A DNA stretch of 64,000 nt from Parvibaculum sp041688015. GTDB taxonomy: Bacteria > Pseudomonadota > Alphaproteobacteria > Parvibaculales > Parvibaculaceae. Shown in pieces: positions 42,419 through 51,212 of this stretch; the stretch's first letter is position 1; each line of letters starts with the position of its first letter. A model generated the notes under the pieces. The model was not told where the DNA came from. It made no database searches and saw nothing but the letters and a program-made list of their open reading frames with translations. A program made the translations under genes and the position numbers. The DNA is taken from assembly GCA_041688015.1 (NCBI GenBank), contig JBDNIY010000001.1:783063-847062 (forward strand). Reading direction: 5' to 3'.

Positions 42419-44182
42419 TCATTTGAAGAAACCGCCAAGGCCTTTGGTCAGACCCTCAACAGCACCGCCGACGTCTTTGATGACCGCTTTGCCCGTCCCT
42501 GTTACACCGCCGACAAGGCCAGTATCTTCAGCCGCCTTCGCCGCCAACCCTGCACAACCGCCCGTACCGGAATCTGAATTACCGGTGCTCATCAAGGGAA
42601 GCAACGCGCCAATGCCGCCCGTCAGCGCCACGCCACCTGCTGCCGTTGCAAGACCAAGCGCCGCGCCGGTCCTGTCGATACCAGCCGACGGGGCCGTCAA
42701 CGGACCCGATACCCGGATCGGAAAGGCAAGGCTCGCAATGCTGGCATTTTTCGGCTTGGGCTTGAGGAGAAGATCAATTTTCTCCGTACCCAGATTAACT
42801 GTACCGCTGCCCGTTGTGATCAGACTGTCGGTTTCCACCGCCAAGGCCTTTGACGTGCCAACGCCACCCTGAAAATCAAACCGGCTCAGGGCGCAGGAGA
42901 GCCTTGCCGTGTCACCACTGCCGCCCGTCGGAACGACCGCTTTGGCCAGATCGTTAGAAACGATGGCAAACATCTTGGAATTGATTGTGCCCTGCCCGAC
43001 CACGAGATTAGTTTGGCCAGCCGCACTCGCCGCAATGGCATGCAGCGAGCCGCCACGGCCTGTAAGTTTCACACCGATGTCAGCCTTGGCCACCAGCATC
43101 TTGGTAACATCAAGGTCGGCAAACAATTTGCCAATGTCGAGCGCATTTGCTTTGGCATCAATGCCGAGGCGGTGCTGCACCCCATTGCCTGAAATGGTGG
43201 CATTGATCGGCGCACCACGATAAGCTACATGGGTCGGCACCGTGAGGACGCCGTCATGAAGTTTGATCGGCGCCACGAAATCCTTGAGTGCAACCTTGCC
43301 GTAGGTGAGCGTGCCGACGCTGATCGTGAGATCGGCATTGACAGCGGACAGTTGATCAAGCGGCAAGGGGTCGCGACTGAACAACGGACCGGCCTTTGAA
43401 CCACTGCTGCGACCACTCGACGCAAACGGCGTGAGATCGAAGGCATCGCTCGACAGCGCACCTTTGATGCTGGGCGTACCAGCAAGGCTCACATCAATAT
43501 GGCCTGTAATGCTGGTCGAACCAACGCTGAGAATTGCATTGTCGAGCGCAATATCATCACCGGCCTGTGACACGTCAGAGGTAAAATCAACACTGGTATC
43601 GTTCACTGCGCCAGCCACTGTGGCATGCACACCATTGCCTTTCGGCGCGATGGCTACATCGTCAAATTCTGCTTTTGTGGTCTTGCCTGTATTGCCGTCA
43701 CGATAGGCTAGCTTGAGGTCATGCATCTCAACAGCGGGGATGCCCTGAAGGCTCATGCCACCACCCGATGAAGGCGCGGACGCGGGTTTGGCGCTCGACG
43801 TATCGAACACCCAATTGCCGACGCCGTTCTTGTTTATCTCCACCAGAATATCTGCGCCGTTCAGTGTCACTGATTTGAGCGCCACCTTGCCGGATAGAAG
43901 CGGTAGGAGGTCGAGTTGCAGCGATAGCTTGTCGGCCGTCACCATATCGGGCTGTGAGCCCCAACTGGCATTGGCAAAACGAATTTTTTCAGCGACCAGC
44001 GAGGGCGAGAGCGACACGCCGATATGAAGCGGTCCCTCGATCTTCAAAGTGCGCCCTGTGGCCTGTTTGGCTGCCGCTTCGATCTGGGGCGCAAACCGGC
44101 CCAAATCGACAAAACTCAAGGCGACCAATGCGCCGCCCAACACAACAACAATGAGGAGAAAAAATCGAACCAGAAATCTCAT
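42419..44182 (-). CDS. AsmA-family envelope protein
   Basis: The 587-residue protein has one N-terminal membrane helix (FLVRFFLLIVVVLGGALVALSF), then the AsmA/DUF748-type bridge fold: FAPQIEAAAKQATGRTLKIEGPLHIGVSLSPSLVAEKIRFANASWGSQPDM is the family's N-terminal signature. The long body is beta-rich. The C-terminus has a Gly/Ala-rich stretch and ends EGLTKGLGGFFK. AsmA-like proteins span the periplasm and affect lipid movement and outer-membrane protein assembly. The ATG at 44182 overlaps the HAD gene stop (ATGA) and has GGGGG eight bases upstream; ATG at 44188 is an alternative. Confidence 0.9.
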   Translation of the reverse strand: MRFLVRFFLLIVVVLGGALVALSFVDLGRFAPQIEAAAKQATGRTLKIEGPLHIGVSLSPSLVAEKIRFANASWGSQPDMVTADKLSLQLDLLPLLSGKVALKSVTLNGADILVEINKNGVGNWVFDTSSAKPASAPSSGGGMSLQGIPAVEMHDLKLAYRDGNTGKTTKAEFDDVAIAPKGNGVHATVAGAVNDTSVDFTSDVSQAGDDIALDNAILSVGSTSITGHIDVSLAGTPSIKGALSSDAFDLTPFASSGRSSGSKAGPLFSRDPLPLDQLSAVNADLTISVGTLTYGKVALKDFVAPIKLHDGVLTVPTHVAYRGAPINATISGNGVQHRLGIDAKANALDIGKLFADLDVTKMLVAKADIGVKLTGRGGSLHAIAASAAGQTNLVVGQGTINSKMFAIVSNDLAKAVVPTGGSGDTARLSCALSRFDFQGGVGTSKALAVETDSLITTGSGTVNLGTEKIDLLLKPKPKNASIASLAFPIRVSGPLTAPSAGIDRTGAALGLATAAGGVALTGGIGALLPLMSTGNSDSGTGGCAGLAAKAAEDTGLVGGVTGTGKAVIKDVGGAVEGLTKGLGGFFK

Positions 44183-44877
44183 CGGCATATCCCCCGTGGG
44201 GTAGAAGGCCAAAGCTCATCAAGCGCCGGTAAAAGCTCATCAAAATGGGTCAACACACGCCCCGCACCAGCACTGCTCAATTCCACACCCGCATGATAAC
44301 CCCAATCAACGCCAAAGGCATATGCCCCGGCGTTGACCGCCATCTCAATGTCATAGGTCGTGTCGCCAATCAAAATGGTATTGGCAGCATCAACGCCTGC
44401 CTCGCGCATGGCCTGGTGCAGCATGGCAGGATGCGGCTTTGACGGCGCATCATCGGCGGTTTGCAGGGTGACAAAAAACTGTGCCAAATCATGGGTTTCC
44501 AGCATATGCCGGAGACCCCTTTGTGACTTGCCGGTGGCAATACCGAGCAGCGTGTCAGGCCGCGCAGCCAGCGCCTCAATGGCCTCGCGCGTGCCAGGAA
44601 AAAGCGGCTCGGCTAAGTCAGGCTTGTCTCGCAGATGGAAGAACGCATCCTTATAGCCCTGCGTGATCAAGCGGCGCTTGTCGGCGGCTTCATTTGGGAT
44701 CAGCGCGAACAGTGCTTCATCCAGCGACAAGCCGACAATCGACAAGACCTGTGCGCGCGGCAAAGGCGCAAGCCCCTGCGCCTCAAAGGCATGGGCCATG
44801 GCGGCCACAATCATGTGCTGGCTGTCGATCAAGGTGCCGTCGCAATCGAACACGACGAGGCGGGTGGGGTTAGTCAT
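44179..44877 (-). CDS. HAD-superfamily phosphatase (phosphoglycolate phosphatase-like)
   Basis: The 232-residue enzyme has HAD motif I in VVFDCDGTLIDSQ (nucleophile first Asp), motif II Thr in GIATGKSQRGL, motif III Lys in KPHPAMLHQAM and motif IV in ILIGDTTYDIEMA. The cap domain is the helical C1 type of Gph-like enzymes. It may remove 2-phosphoglycolate, but this group is broad and often also acts on other small phosphates. It lies between rluC and the AsmA gene on one strand. A GC-rich palindrome separates it from rluC. Confidence 0.88.
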   Translation of the reverse strand: MTNPTRLVVFDCDGTLIDSQHMIVAAMAHAFEAQGLAPLPRAQVLSIVGLSLDEALFALIPNEAADKRRLITQGYKDAFFHLRDKPDLAEPLFPGTREAIEALAARPDTLLGIATGKSQRGLRHMLETHDLAQFFVTLQTADDAPSKPHPAMLHQAMREAGVDAANTILIGDTTYDIEMAVNAGAYAFGVDWGYHAGVELSSAGAGRVLTHFDELLPALDELWPSTPRGICR

Positions 44878-44893
44878 AGGCGCCCTCTTTTCT

Positions 44894-45051
44894 ACCACCC
44901 TCCCCTTGAGGGAAGGTCAAATGTCCGCTGGACATTTGGGGAGGGGTCGCTGCGGTACGACACATATCATATTCACGAATAATCGAGAGACCGAGCCCCC
45001 TCCCCAAACGGCGAGACCCCGTTTGACCCTCCCTCAAGGGGAGGGTGTTAG
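44894..45051. repeat. two inverted GC-rich palindromic units (copy D)
   Basis: Unit 1 (44894-44950) reads ACCACCCTCCCCTTGAGGG, AGGTCAAA, then the hairpin AAATGTCC-GCT-GGACATTT (44919-44937) and TTTGGGGAGGGG. Unit 2 (about 44995-45051) is its inverted partner: CCCCTCCCCAAACGG, CCGTTTGACC, CCCTCAAGGGGAGGGTG. The pair makes a long cruciform-capable sequence between rluC and the HAD gene. Confidence 0.85.
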
Positions 45052-45075
45052 AAAAAGATGCCACACTCGCTTGCA

Positions 45076-46071
45076 TCACAATTCCAGCCCGTCAAACGCA
45101 CCCTTGGCGTCGCGCTCTTCAAAGCCGAGCAACTTCCAGGTCGCTGCCATATGGGGCGGCAGGGGCGCTTCGATATAGATGCGTTTACCACCGCCATCGG
45201 GATGCACGATGGAAAGCGAGCGCGCATGGAGATGAAGCTGGTTCGGGATTTCGCCGCCGGGGTGGCTATCAAAGTTGCCATATTTGCCATCGCCGACAAT
45301 CGGGCAATCAATCGCTGCCGCATGGGCGCGAATTTGATGGGTGCGGCCGGTCATGGGCATGAAGGCGACCCATGAAAATTTGGTCGAGACGGTGGTAACA
45401 ACCGAATAATGCGTCACCGCGCTCTTGGCATCCTCGTCCTTTTCGTAAGCGGGCGTCACACGCTCGGCGCGCGGGCCTTCTTTTTTGACAAGGGCAAGGT
45501 TGATCGTGCCACGCAAGGGTGACGGCGCGCCGACGCAGAGCGCCCAATAAATCTTTTGCGCATCCTTGTGCTGAAACTGGCGCGCCAAAGCCGCTGCCGC
45601 TCGCGTGGAGCGCGCCAACACGATGACGCCGCTGGTGTCCCGGTCGAGGCGGTGGACGAGTTTCGGTCGCTCTTCGGCATCAAACTGAAGCGCATCCAGC
45701 ATACCGTCGAGATGGCGATGAGTGGAGGTGCCGCCCTGCACCGCCAAGCCTGATGGTTTGTTCAGTACAATGACGGATTTATCTTTATAGATGACGCATG
45801 AGCGGATCATCTCCGCATCGGCATCCGAGACCGGCTTCACCATCTTGGGCGCTGGCGTCATGCTATCGCCAAGCGGCGGCACGCGGATCGCTTGGCCCGC
45901 CTCAAGGCGCGTATTGGCCTTGGCGCGCGCACCGTCCACCCGCACCTGTCCCGTCCGCAGCAGCTTTTCGAGCCGCCCATGGGTCAGCATCGGAAAGTGA
46001 CGTTTGAACCAGCGATCAAGCCGGACGCCATCCTCGTCGGATGAGATTTCGTGCGTGGTAACGGCGTTCAT
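45076..46071 (-). CDS. rluC: RluC/RluD-family 23S rRNA pseudouridine synthase
   Basis: The enzyme isomerises uridines in 23S rRNA. The 331-residue protein has an N-terminal S4 domain (RLDRWFKRHFPMLTHGRLEKLLRTGQVRVDGARAKANTRLEAGQAIRVP), then the catalytic domain with the essential Asp143 in KLVHRLDRDTSGVIVLAR and the late MTGRTHQIRAHAAAIDCPIVGD. The alphaproteobacterial position after crcB fits RluC, which modifies U955, U2504 and U2580 in E. coli; the exact sites here are not proven. Its start overlaps the crcB stop by 4 bases (ATGA). Confidence 0.93.
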   Translation of the reverse strand: MNAVTTHEISSDEDGVRLDRWFKRHFPMLTHGRLEKLLRTGQVRVDGARAKANTRLEAGQAIRVPPLGDSMTPAPKMVKPVSDADAEMIRSCVIYKDKSVIVLNKPSGLAVQGGTSTHRHLDGMLDALQFDAEERPKLVHRLDRDTSGVIVLARSTRAAAALARQFQHKDAQKIYWALCVGAPSPLRGTINLALVKKEGPRAERVTPAYEKDEDAKSAVTHYSVVTTVSTKFSWVAFMPMTGRTHQIRAHAAAIDCPIVGDGKYGNFDSHPGGEIPNQLHLHARSLSIVHPDGGGKRIYIEAPLPPHMAATWKLLGFEERDAKGAFDGLEL

Positions 46072-46448
46072 GCAAGAACGGTCCTGACGGCGTAAAGGCC
46101 TAAAAAGAGGGCGGCAATAGAGCCAACAACGGAAGCAGCGACATAGAGACCAGCAAGACCGAAATCATTACGCTCGATCATATTGCTCGCATCCAGCGAG
46201 AAGGCTGAGAAGGTCGTAAAGCCGCCCAGCACGCCTGTCATCAGAAAGCTGCGCATATCGGCAGAGACATTAAAGCGCAGGGCAAGACCTTCGGCCATGG
46301 CGCCCATGATGAAGGAGCCAATGATATTGACGCCAAAGGTGCCCCAAGGAAAATTCGTACCCAAAAGACGCATCATCTGAAGATTGAAGAGATAGCGCCC
46401 GCTGGCCCCAACCGCGCCGCCAAGGGCAACGGCAAATAGACTGTTCAT
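46068..46448 (-). CDS. crcB: CrcB fluoride channel
   Basis: CrcB (Fluc) is a dual-topology dimeric channel that exports fluoride. The 126-residue protein has four hydrophobic helices and the conserved segments GGAVGASGRYLFN, GTFGVNIIGSFIMGA and GVLGGFTTFSAFSLDA, with the Gly-Phe-Thr-Thr-Phe stretch that carries the central sodium and phenylalanine sites. GGAG lies eight bases before the ATG. It overlaps both neighbours by 4 bases (rarA stop, rluC start). No fluoride riboswitch could act on it separately, because it sits inside a coupled operon. Confidence 0.96.
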   Translation of the reverse strand: MNSLFAVALGGAVGASGRYLFNLQMMRLLGTNFPWGTFGVNIIGSFIMGAMAEGLALRFNVSADMRSFLMTGVLGGFTTFSAFSLDASNMIERNDFGLAGLYVAASVVGSIAALFLGLYAVRTVLA

Positions 46449-47749
46449 CCGTTCTTCTCCGCTCGGAGTTTCTGCCAATAGGCGAGCCGCTTGACGATCT
46501 CGCGTTCAAAGCCGCGCTCTAGTGGCTCGTAAAATTTTGTGCGGGCCATCTCGTCGGGAAAATAATTCTGCCCCGAAAAGCCTTCCGGCGTATTGGGGTC
46601 ATAAACATACCCCTTGCCATAGCCAAGCTCTTTCATCAGCCGCGTCGGCGCATTGAGGATATGAGCGGGCGGCGCGACGGAGCCTGTCTCGCGGGCCGCC
46701 TGACGCGCGGCGTTAAAGGCCATATAGGCCGCATTCGATTTGGGCGCGGTGGCGAGATAAATCACGCATTGGGCGAGCGCCAAATCACCCTCAGGCGAGC
46801 CTAAAAAATCCACCACATCTTTCGCGGCCAGCGCCTGCTGCACGGCCTGAGGATCGGCCAAGCCGATATCCTCGTTGGCCATGCGCACCAAGCGCCGCGC
46901 GATGTAAAGCGGGTCTTCGCCGCCTTCCAGCATTCGCGCCAGCCAATAGAGCGCCGCATCGCAATCGGACCCGCGCACGGATTTATGCAGTGCACTGACG
47001 AGATTGTAGTGCCCTTCCCGGCCCTTGTCGTAGAGCGGCGCGCGGCGCTGAATGGCACTGATGAGGCCCGCGGTATCAAACGGAGCTTCGGCCCCCAGCG
47101 CATAGACCTCCTCCACCAGGTTGAGCGCATAGCGCCCGTCGCCATCGGCCATGGCGCGCAGTGTGGCGCGCGCGTCATCGTCAAGCGGCAGCGGACGCTT
47201 CATATGCTCTTCGGCACGCGCGAGCAGCAACTCCAGCGCCGCATCATCAAGCCGATTGAGCACAAGGACTTGGGCGCGCGACAGCACGGCGGCGTTCAAC
47301 TCAAACGAGGGATTTTCGGTGGTTGCGCCCACCAGCGTCACCGTACCGTCCTCCATGACGGGCAAGAAACTATCCTGCTGCGCCCGGTTGAAGCGGTGAA
47401 TCTCATCGACGAACAACAGCGTGCCCTGCCCGGTGGCGCGGCGGCCACGCGCTGTTTCAAACGCCTTCTTCAGATCAGCCACACCGGAAAAGATCGCCGA
47501 CATGGGCTGGAACTCCAACCCGACACGATCAGCTAGCAGCCGCGCGATGGTGGTCTTGCCGGTGCCGGGCGGGCCCCAGAGAATGATGGAAGACAGATGC
47601 CCCTGCGCCAGCATCCGGCCCAGCGGGCCCTTGGGGCCGATCAGATGATCTTGACCCACCACCTCCTCGAGCACTTGCGGACGCAAACGATCAGCCAGCG
47701 GGCGCGGGGCGCCCACATCCATACCCGCTGCTTCAAAGAGACTGCTCAT
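46445..47749 (-). CDS. rarA: replication-associated recombination protein A (RarA/MgsA)
   Basis: RarA is an AAA+ ATPase that works at stalled replication forks and single-strand gaps. The 434-residue protein has RPQVLEEVVGQDHLIGPKGPLGRML, Walker A GPPGTGKTT (59-67), Walker B TLLFVDEIHRFNRAQQD, the sensor VGATTENPSFELNAAVLSR, and the long C-terminal SAALYWLARMLEGGEDPLYIARRLVR / GYVYDPN part typical of RarA rather than clamp-loader subunits. It begins the chain rarA-crcB-rluC and follows the Do protease by 52 bases. Confidence 0.96.
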   Translation of the reverse strand: MSSLFEAAGMDVGAPRPLADRLRPQVLEEVVGQDHLIGPKGPLGRMLAQGHLSSIILWGPPGTGKTTIARLLADRVGLEFQPMSAIFSGVADLKKAFETARGRRATGQGTLLFVDEIHRFNRAQQDSFLPVMEDGTVTLVGATTENPSFELNAAVLSRAQVLVLNRLDDAALELLLARAEEHMKRPLPLDDDARATLRAMADGDGRYALNLVEEVYALGAEAPFDTAGLISAIQRRAPLYDKGREGHYNLVSALHKSVRGSDCDAALYWLARMLEGGEDPLYIARRLVRMANEDIGLADPQAVQQALAAKDVVDFLGSPEGDLALAQCVIYLATAPKSNAAYMAFNAARQAARETGSVAPPAHILNAPTRLMKELGYGKGYVYDPNTPEGFSGQNYFPDEMARTKFYEPLERGFEREIVKRLAYWQKLRAEKNG

Positions 47750-47801
47750 AGGGACTGTTTAGCATGAAATAGTGGAAGATGGCGCTAGTAAGGCCCGCAC
47801 C

Positions 47802-49265
47802 CTACCCGCCCACGCTGGCAGTAAACGTCCGGTCACTGCGCTTGATGGCGAAGTCCCATCGCGTGCGACTGGCGGCCACAACTGATTTGAACTGGCTAAC
47901 CGAAGCGATTTTATCATCGCCAATCGCCACCACAATGTCACCCGGCTGGAACTGAATGCGATTTGCCGTTGAGCCATCCTTGACAGCCATGATGACAACA
48001 CCCGTGCCGCCCATCGTTTCAAGGCTCATCTCATCAGCAATAGCAGGCGACAGATTGGCAACCGTCGCACCGTCAAATGGATTGCGGCCTTTGATGAACG
48101 TCTTGTCGGCGGCGGGCACTTCCGGTGGGCTTTCCAACGCCATATCGGCTTCAAGGGTCTTGCCGTCACGCAGATAGCGTAAGCGCACCTTGCCACCTAG
48201 CGCCTTGGTGGCAAAACGATAGCGCAGCGCCTCGGGGTCGCTGACATCATTGCCGTCGATGGAGCGGATCACGTCACCTGCCTTGAGGCCTGAACGCGCG
48301 GCAGGGCCCTTGGGATAGACATCGCGCACCAGCGCACCGCCGGGACGATCAAGCCCCAGCGTGGAGGCCAGCTGGGCGTCAATCGCCTGCAGCTGCGCGC
48401 CTGTCCACGGCCGCTTGATGTGGCCACCTTGGCGAGCGCTATCGACCACCAGCTTGACCATATTGGCCGGGATCGCAAAGCCGATGCCGACGCTGCCGCC
48501 CGACGACGAATAGATGGCGCTGTTGATGCCGATGAGCTTGCCGTCTGTCGTCACCAGCGCACCACCCGAATTGCCCGGATTGATGGCGGCATCCGTTTGA
48601 ATGAAAAACTGATAGTCCGATACGCCGACATGCGTGCGCGCCAGTGCCGAGACGATGCCCGTTGTTACCGTCTGGCCGACGCCAAATGGATTGCCGATGG
48701 CAAGCACCAGATCGCCCACTTCAACGGTGTCGGAATCCTTGAACGTCAAGAAAGGCAGTTTTTCGCCTTTGGTGTCGATCTTCAGGATAGCGAGGTCCGT
48801 GCGCTCATCGGCCAGCACCACCTTGGCTTCGTATTCGCGCCGGTCGGCCAGCGCTACACGAAACTCGTCGCCGCCCTTGATGACGTGATAATTGGTGACG
48901 ATCAACCCATCGACATCGACGATGACGCCGGAGCCAAGCGACTGCTGCACGCGCTCACGCGGTACACCAAAGCTGAAACGGTCACCGAAGAAACGCTGAA
49001 AGAACGGGTCATTGGCGAAGGGCGAGGTTTGCTGGGTTTGCACGGTACGGCGCGAATAGACATTGACGACGGCGGGCGCGACACGCTTGACCACAGACGA
49101 ATAGGAAAGCGTCACGTCTGACGCCGAGCTGGGCAGCGCGCGCGTGGTGTCGGCATGCGCCGCCCACGGAAAGAGCGCAAGACCTGCCATGAGGACAAGA
49201 GCGGCCGCGCTCATGACGAGCCCACCAAATATATTCGACTGAGACATCAACTCCAACACCATCAT
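47802..49265 (-). CDS. Do-type (DegP/DegQ) periplasmic serine endoprotease
   Basis: The protease degrades or protects misfolded envelope proteins. From the ATG at 49265 it has 487 residues. An N-terminal hydrophobic leader (about 12-35, IFGGLVMSAAALVLMAGLAL) ends near AAHA/DTT. The trypsin-like triad is His127 in VTNYHVIKGG, Asp157 in ERTDLAIL and Ser233 in INPGNSGGAL. Two PDZ domains follow (about 270-365 and 390-480, the first with ARSGLKAGDVI, the second with NRIQFQPGDIV). GGGGG lies six bases before this start; ATG at 49247 is an alternative. The position right behind rplQ is common in alphaproteobacteria. Confidence 0.94.
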   Translation of the reverse strand: MMVLELMSQSNIFGGLVMSAAALVLMAGLALFPWAAHADTTRALPSSASDVTLSYSSVVKRVAPAVVNVYSRRTVQTQQTSPFANDPFFQRFFGDRFSFGVPRERVQQSLGSGVIVDVDGLIVTNYHVIKGGDEFRVALADRREYEAKVVLADERTDLAILKIDTKGEKLPFLTFKDSDTVEVGDLVLAIGNPFGVGQTVTTGIVSALARTHVGVSDYQFFIQTDAAINPGNSGGALVTTDGKLIGINSAIYSSSGGSVGIGFAIPANMVKLVVDSARQGGHIKRPWTGAQLQAIDAQLASTLGLDRPGGALVRDVYPKGPAARSGLKAGDVIRSIDGNDVSDPEALRYRFATKALGGKVRLRYLRDGKTLEADMALESPPEVPAADKTFIKGRNPFDGATVANLSPAIADEMSLETMGGTGVVIMAVKDGSTANRIQFQPGDIVVAIGDDKIASVSQFKSVVAASRTRWDFAIKRSDRTFTASVGG

Positions 49266-49401
49266 GCGCGCCCCCGACCCAAGGACGGGCGACAAGCCCC
49301 TTACTCATGAATTGTCCCGATCTGGCGCTGCGAGGCAAGGATGAATTGGCCAGAGAAGGGTTACGTCTTCGTCATGGTAGAGAGCAGCGGCAAGCGGTCC
49401 T

Positions 49402-49493
49402 CCTTCGAGACGTGGCTTTGCCGCTCCTCAGGATGAGGCATAAATAGACATATCAACCTCATCTTGAGGAGGACCAAAGGTCCGTCTCGAAGG
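49402..49493. repeat. single copy of the CCTTCGAGACG hairpin repeat
   Basis: CCTTCGAGACG (49402-49412) is answered by CGTCTCGAAGG (49483-49493). Inside, CTCCTCAGGATGAGG (49424-49438) and CCTCATCTTGAGGAG (49457-49471) also pair. The same element occurs twice in tandem at 26707-26960. It forms a near-perfect long hairpin between the ribosomal operon and the Do protease gene. Confidence 0.88.
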
Positions 49494-49512
49494 ATAGCCA
49501 CGGCCACAAACA

Positions 49513-49541
49513 AAAAAGGCGACCCCGAGGGACCGCCTTTT
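49513..49541 (-). terminator. terminator of the ribosomal superoperon
   Basis: Reading the minus strand, AAAAGGCGGTCCC and GGGTCGCCTTTT form a hairpin that runs into TTTTTTG. It stands 27 bases past the rplQ stop and should end the S10-spc-alpha transcript. Confidence 0.8.
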
Positions 49542-49567
49542 CAAATCGCGCGTTGCCGCGAGAAATC

Positions 49568-49996
49568 TTATGCCAACTGCAAGGCGGCTTCTTCTTCACC
49601 CTCGGCGAAGACCGGGCCTGAATCCTGGCCCTTGGCGCTCTCGTCGCGGTCAACGAACTCGATGACGGCCATCGGCGCGTTGTCGCCGAAACGGAAACCT
49701 GCCTTGAGGACACGGATGTAGCCACCCGGACGATCCGCATAGCGCTTGCCAAGTTCAAACAGCTTAGCGGCCCATTTCTTGTCGGGAAGCTGCGCATAGG
49801 CCTGACGGCGCGTATGCAGGCTGTCGATCTTGCCCAGCGTAACGAGCTTTTCAACATAGGGGCGAAGCTCTTTTGCTTTCGGCAACGTCGTCACAATCTG
49901 CTCATGCTTGATGAGCGCGATCGCCATGTTTCCAAACATGGCCTTGCGGTGGCTGGCTGTCCTATTGAGCTTGCGGCCGGCTTTACCGTGACGCAT
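49568..49996 (-). CDS. rplQ: 50S ribosomal protein L17
   Basis: The 142-residue protein starts RHGKAGRKLNRTASHRKAMFGNMAIALIKHEQIVTTLPKAKELRP, the L17 signature, and has RRQAYAQLPDKKWAAKLFELGKRYADRPGGYIRVLKAGFRFGDNAPMAVIEFVDR. The last 20 residues form an acidic tail (EGEEEAALQLA) common in alphaproteobacteria. It is the last gene of the alpha operon, 45 bases after rpoA, and is followed by a terminator. Confidence 0.99.
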   Translation of the reverse strand: MRHGKAGRKLNRTASHRKAMFGNMAIALIKHEQIVTTLPKAKELRPYVEKLVTLGKIDSLHTRRQAYAQLPDKKWAAKLFELGKRYADRPGGYIRVLKAGFRFGDNAPMAVIEFVDRDESAKGQDSGPVFAEGEEEAALQLA

Positions 49997-50041
49997 GACC
50001 CTGTCTCCTTAATTCCGTTGCGGCGTCACCTGACGCGGCGA

Positions 50042-51058
50042 TCAATACTGGTCTTCGTAGCGCTTTGCGAGTTCTTCGATGTTCTCCGGCGGCCAGTTCG
50101 GCACTTCCATACCAAGATGGAGACCCATCTGGGCGAGAACTTCTTTGATCTCGTTGAGCGACTTGCGGCCAAAGTTCGGTGTACGGAGCATTTCCGCTTC
50201 CGTCTTTTGGATCAGGTCGCCGATATAAACGATGTTGTCGTTCTTGAGGCAATTGGCAGAACGCACCGAAAGCTCAAGTTCATCAACCTTCTTGAGGAGC
50301 GCCGCATTGAACTCAAGTTCAGGACGGGTTTCTTCAACATGCTTCTGCTCAGGCTCTTCAAAGTTGACGAAGATCTGGAGCTGGTCTTGCAAGATGCGCG
50401 CGGCATAAGCCACAGCGTCGTCCGGTGAAATGGCACCGTTCGTCTCAACCTGCATGGTGAGCTTGTCATAGTCGAGGATTTGACCTTCGCGGGTGTTTTC
50501 GACCTTGTAGGACACGCGGCTGACCGGGCTGTAGAGGCTATCGATCGGGATCAGGCCGATGGGCGCATCTTCAGGGCGATTGCGGTCCGACGAAACATAG
50601 CCTTTGCCGAGTGCGACGGTGAATTCCATACGAATGTCTGCACCCTGATCGAGCGTGCAAAGCACCAGCTCCGGGTTCAACACTTCGATATCTGAGCCCA
50701 CAGTGATGTCACCAGCGGTGACAACGCCCGGACCGGTCTTGGACAGCGTCATGCGCTTGGGGCCTTCAGCATGAAGACGAAGCGCCAACAACTTGATGTT
50801 GAGGATGATGTCGGTCACGTCTTCGCGCACGCCCGCGATCGACGAAAATTCATGTAGCACGCCGTCGATCTGTACCGCTGTCACAGCTGCACCCTGCAGC
50901 GACGACATCAGCACACGACGCAGCGCATTGCCGAGCGTCAAGCCAAAGCCGCGCTCAAGCGGTTCTGCGGTCACTGTCGCAAAACGACCGGCGTCATGCC
51001 CCGGATTGATTTCGAGCTTGTTCGGCTTAATCAGCTCTTCCCAGTTCTTCTGGATCAA
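50042..51058 (-). CDS. rpoA: RNA polymerase alpha subunit
   Basis: The 338-residue subunit dimerises to nucleate RNA polymerase assembly and contacts promoters and activators. The N-terminal domain has FATVTAEPLERGFGLTLGNALRRVLMSSLQGAAV, and the C-terminal domain has ELSVRSANCLKNDNIVYIGDLIQKTEAEMLRTPNFGRKSLNEIKEVLAQMGLHLGM with the Arg, Asn, Cys, Gly and Lys positions that bind UP-element DNA in E. coli. Length is normal for alphaproteobacteria. It lies 154 bases behind rpsK. Confidence 0.99.
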   Translation of the reverse strand: MIQKNWEELIKPNKLEINPGHDAGRFATVTAEPLERGFGLTLGNALRRVLMSSLQGAAVTAVQIDGVLHEFSSIAGVREDVTDIILNIKLLALRLHAEGPKRMTLSKTGPGVVTAGDITVGSDIEVLNPELVLCTLDQGADIRMEFTVALGKGYVSSDRNRPEDAPIGLIPIDSLYSPVSRVSYKVENTREGQILDYDKLTMQVETNGAISPDDAVAYAARILQDQLQIFVNFEEPEQKHVEETRPELEFNAALLKKVDELELSVRSANCLKNDNIVYIGDLIQKTEAEMLRTPNFGRKSLNEIKEVLAQMGLHLGMEVPNWPPENIEELAKRYEDQY

Positions 51059-51212
51059 TTTAGTACCTCATGCCGTTTATGGCCGCTTACACGACCGGCG
51101 GGAGACATCCGCCACCTGATCTCTTTAACGTCCGCCCCACCATTCAATCGTGCGAGCCGACGGGGCCGGCGAACCGGCCTGCATGAACAGGCGAACCTGT
51201 TAACGCTCTGAA

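Noticed and set aside
37539..45051. CRISPR array, considered because of the many short GC-rich palindromes
   Set aside because: The repeats are irregular in spacing, have no unique spacers of constant length, and no cas genes are present.
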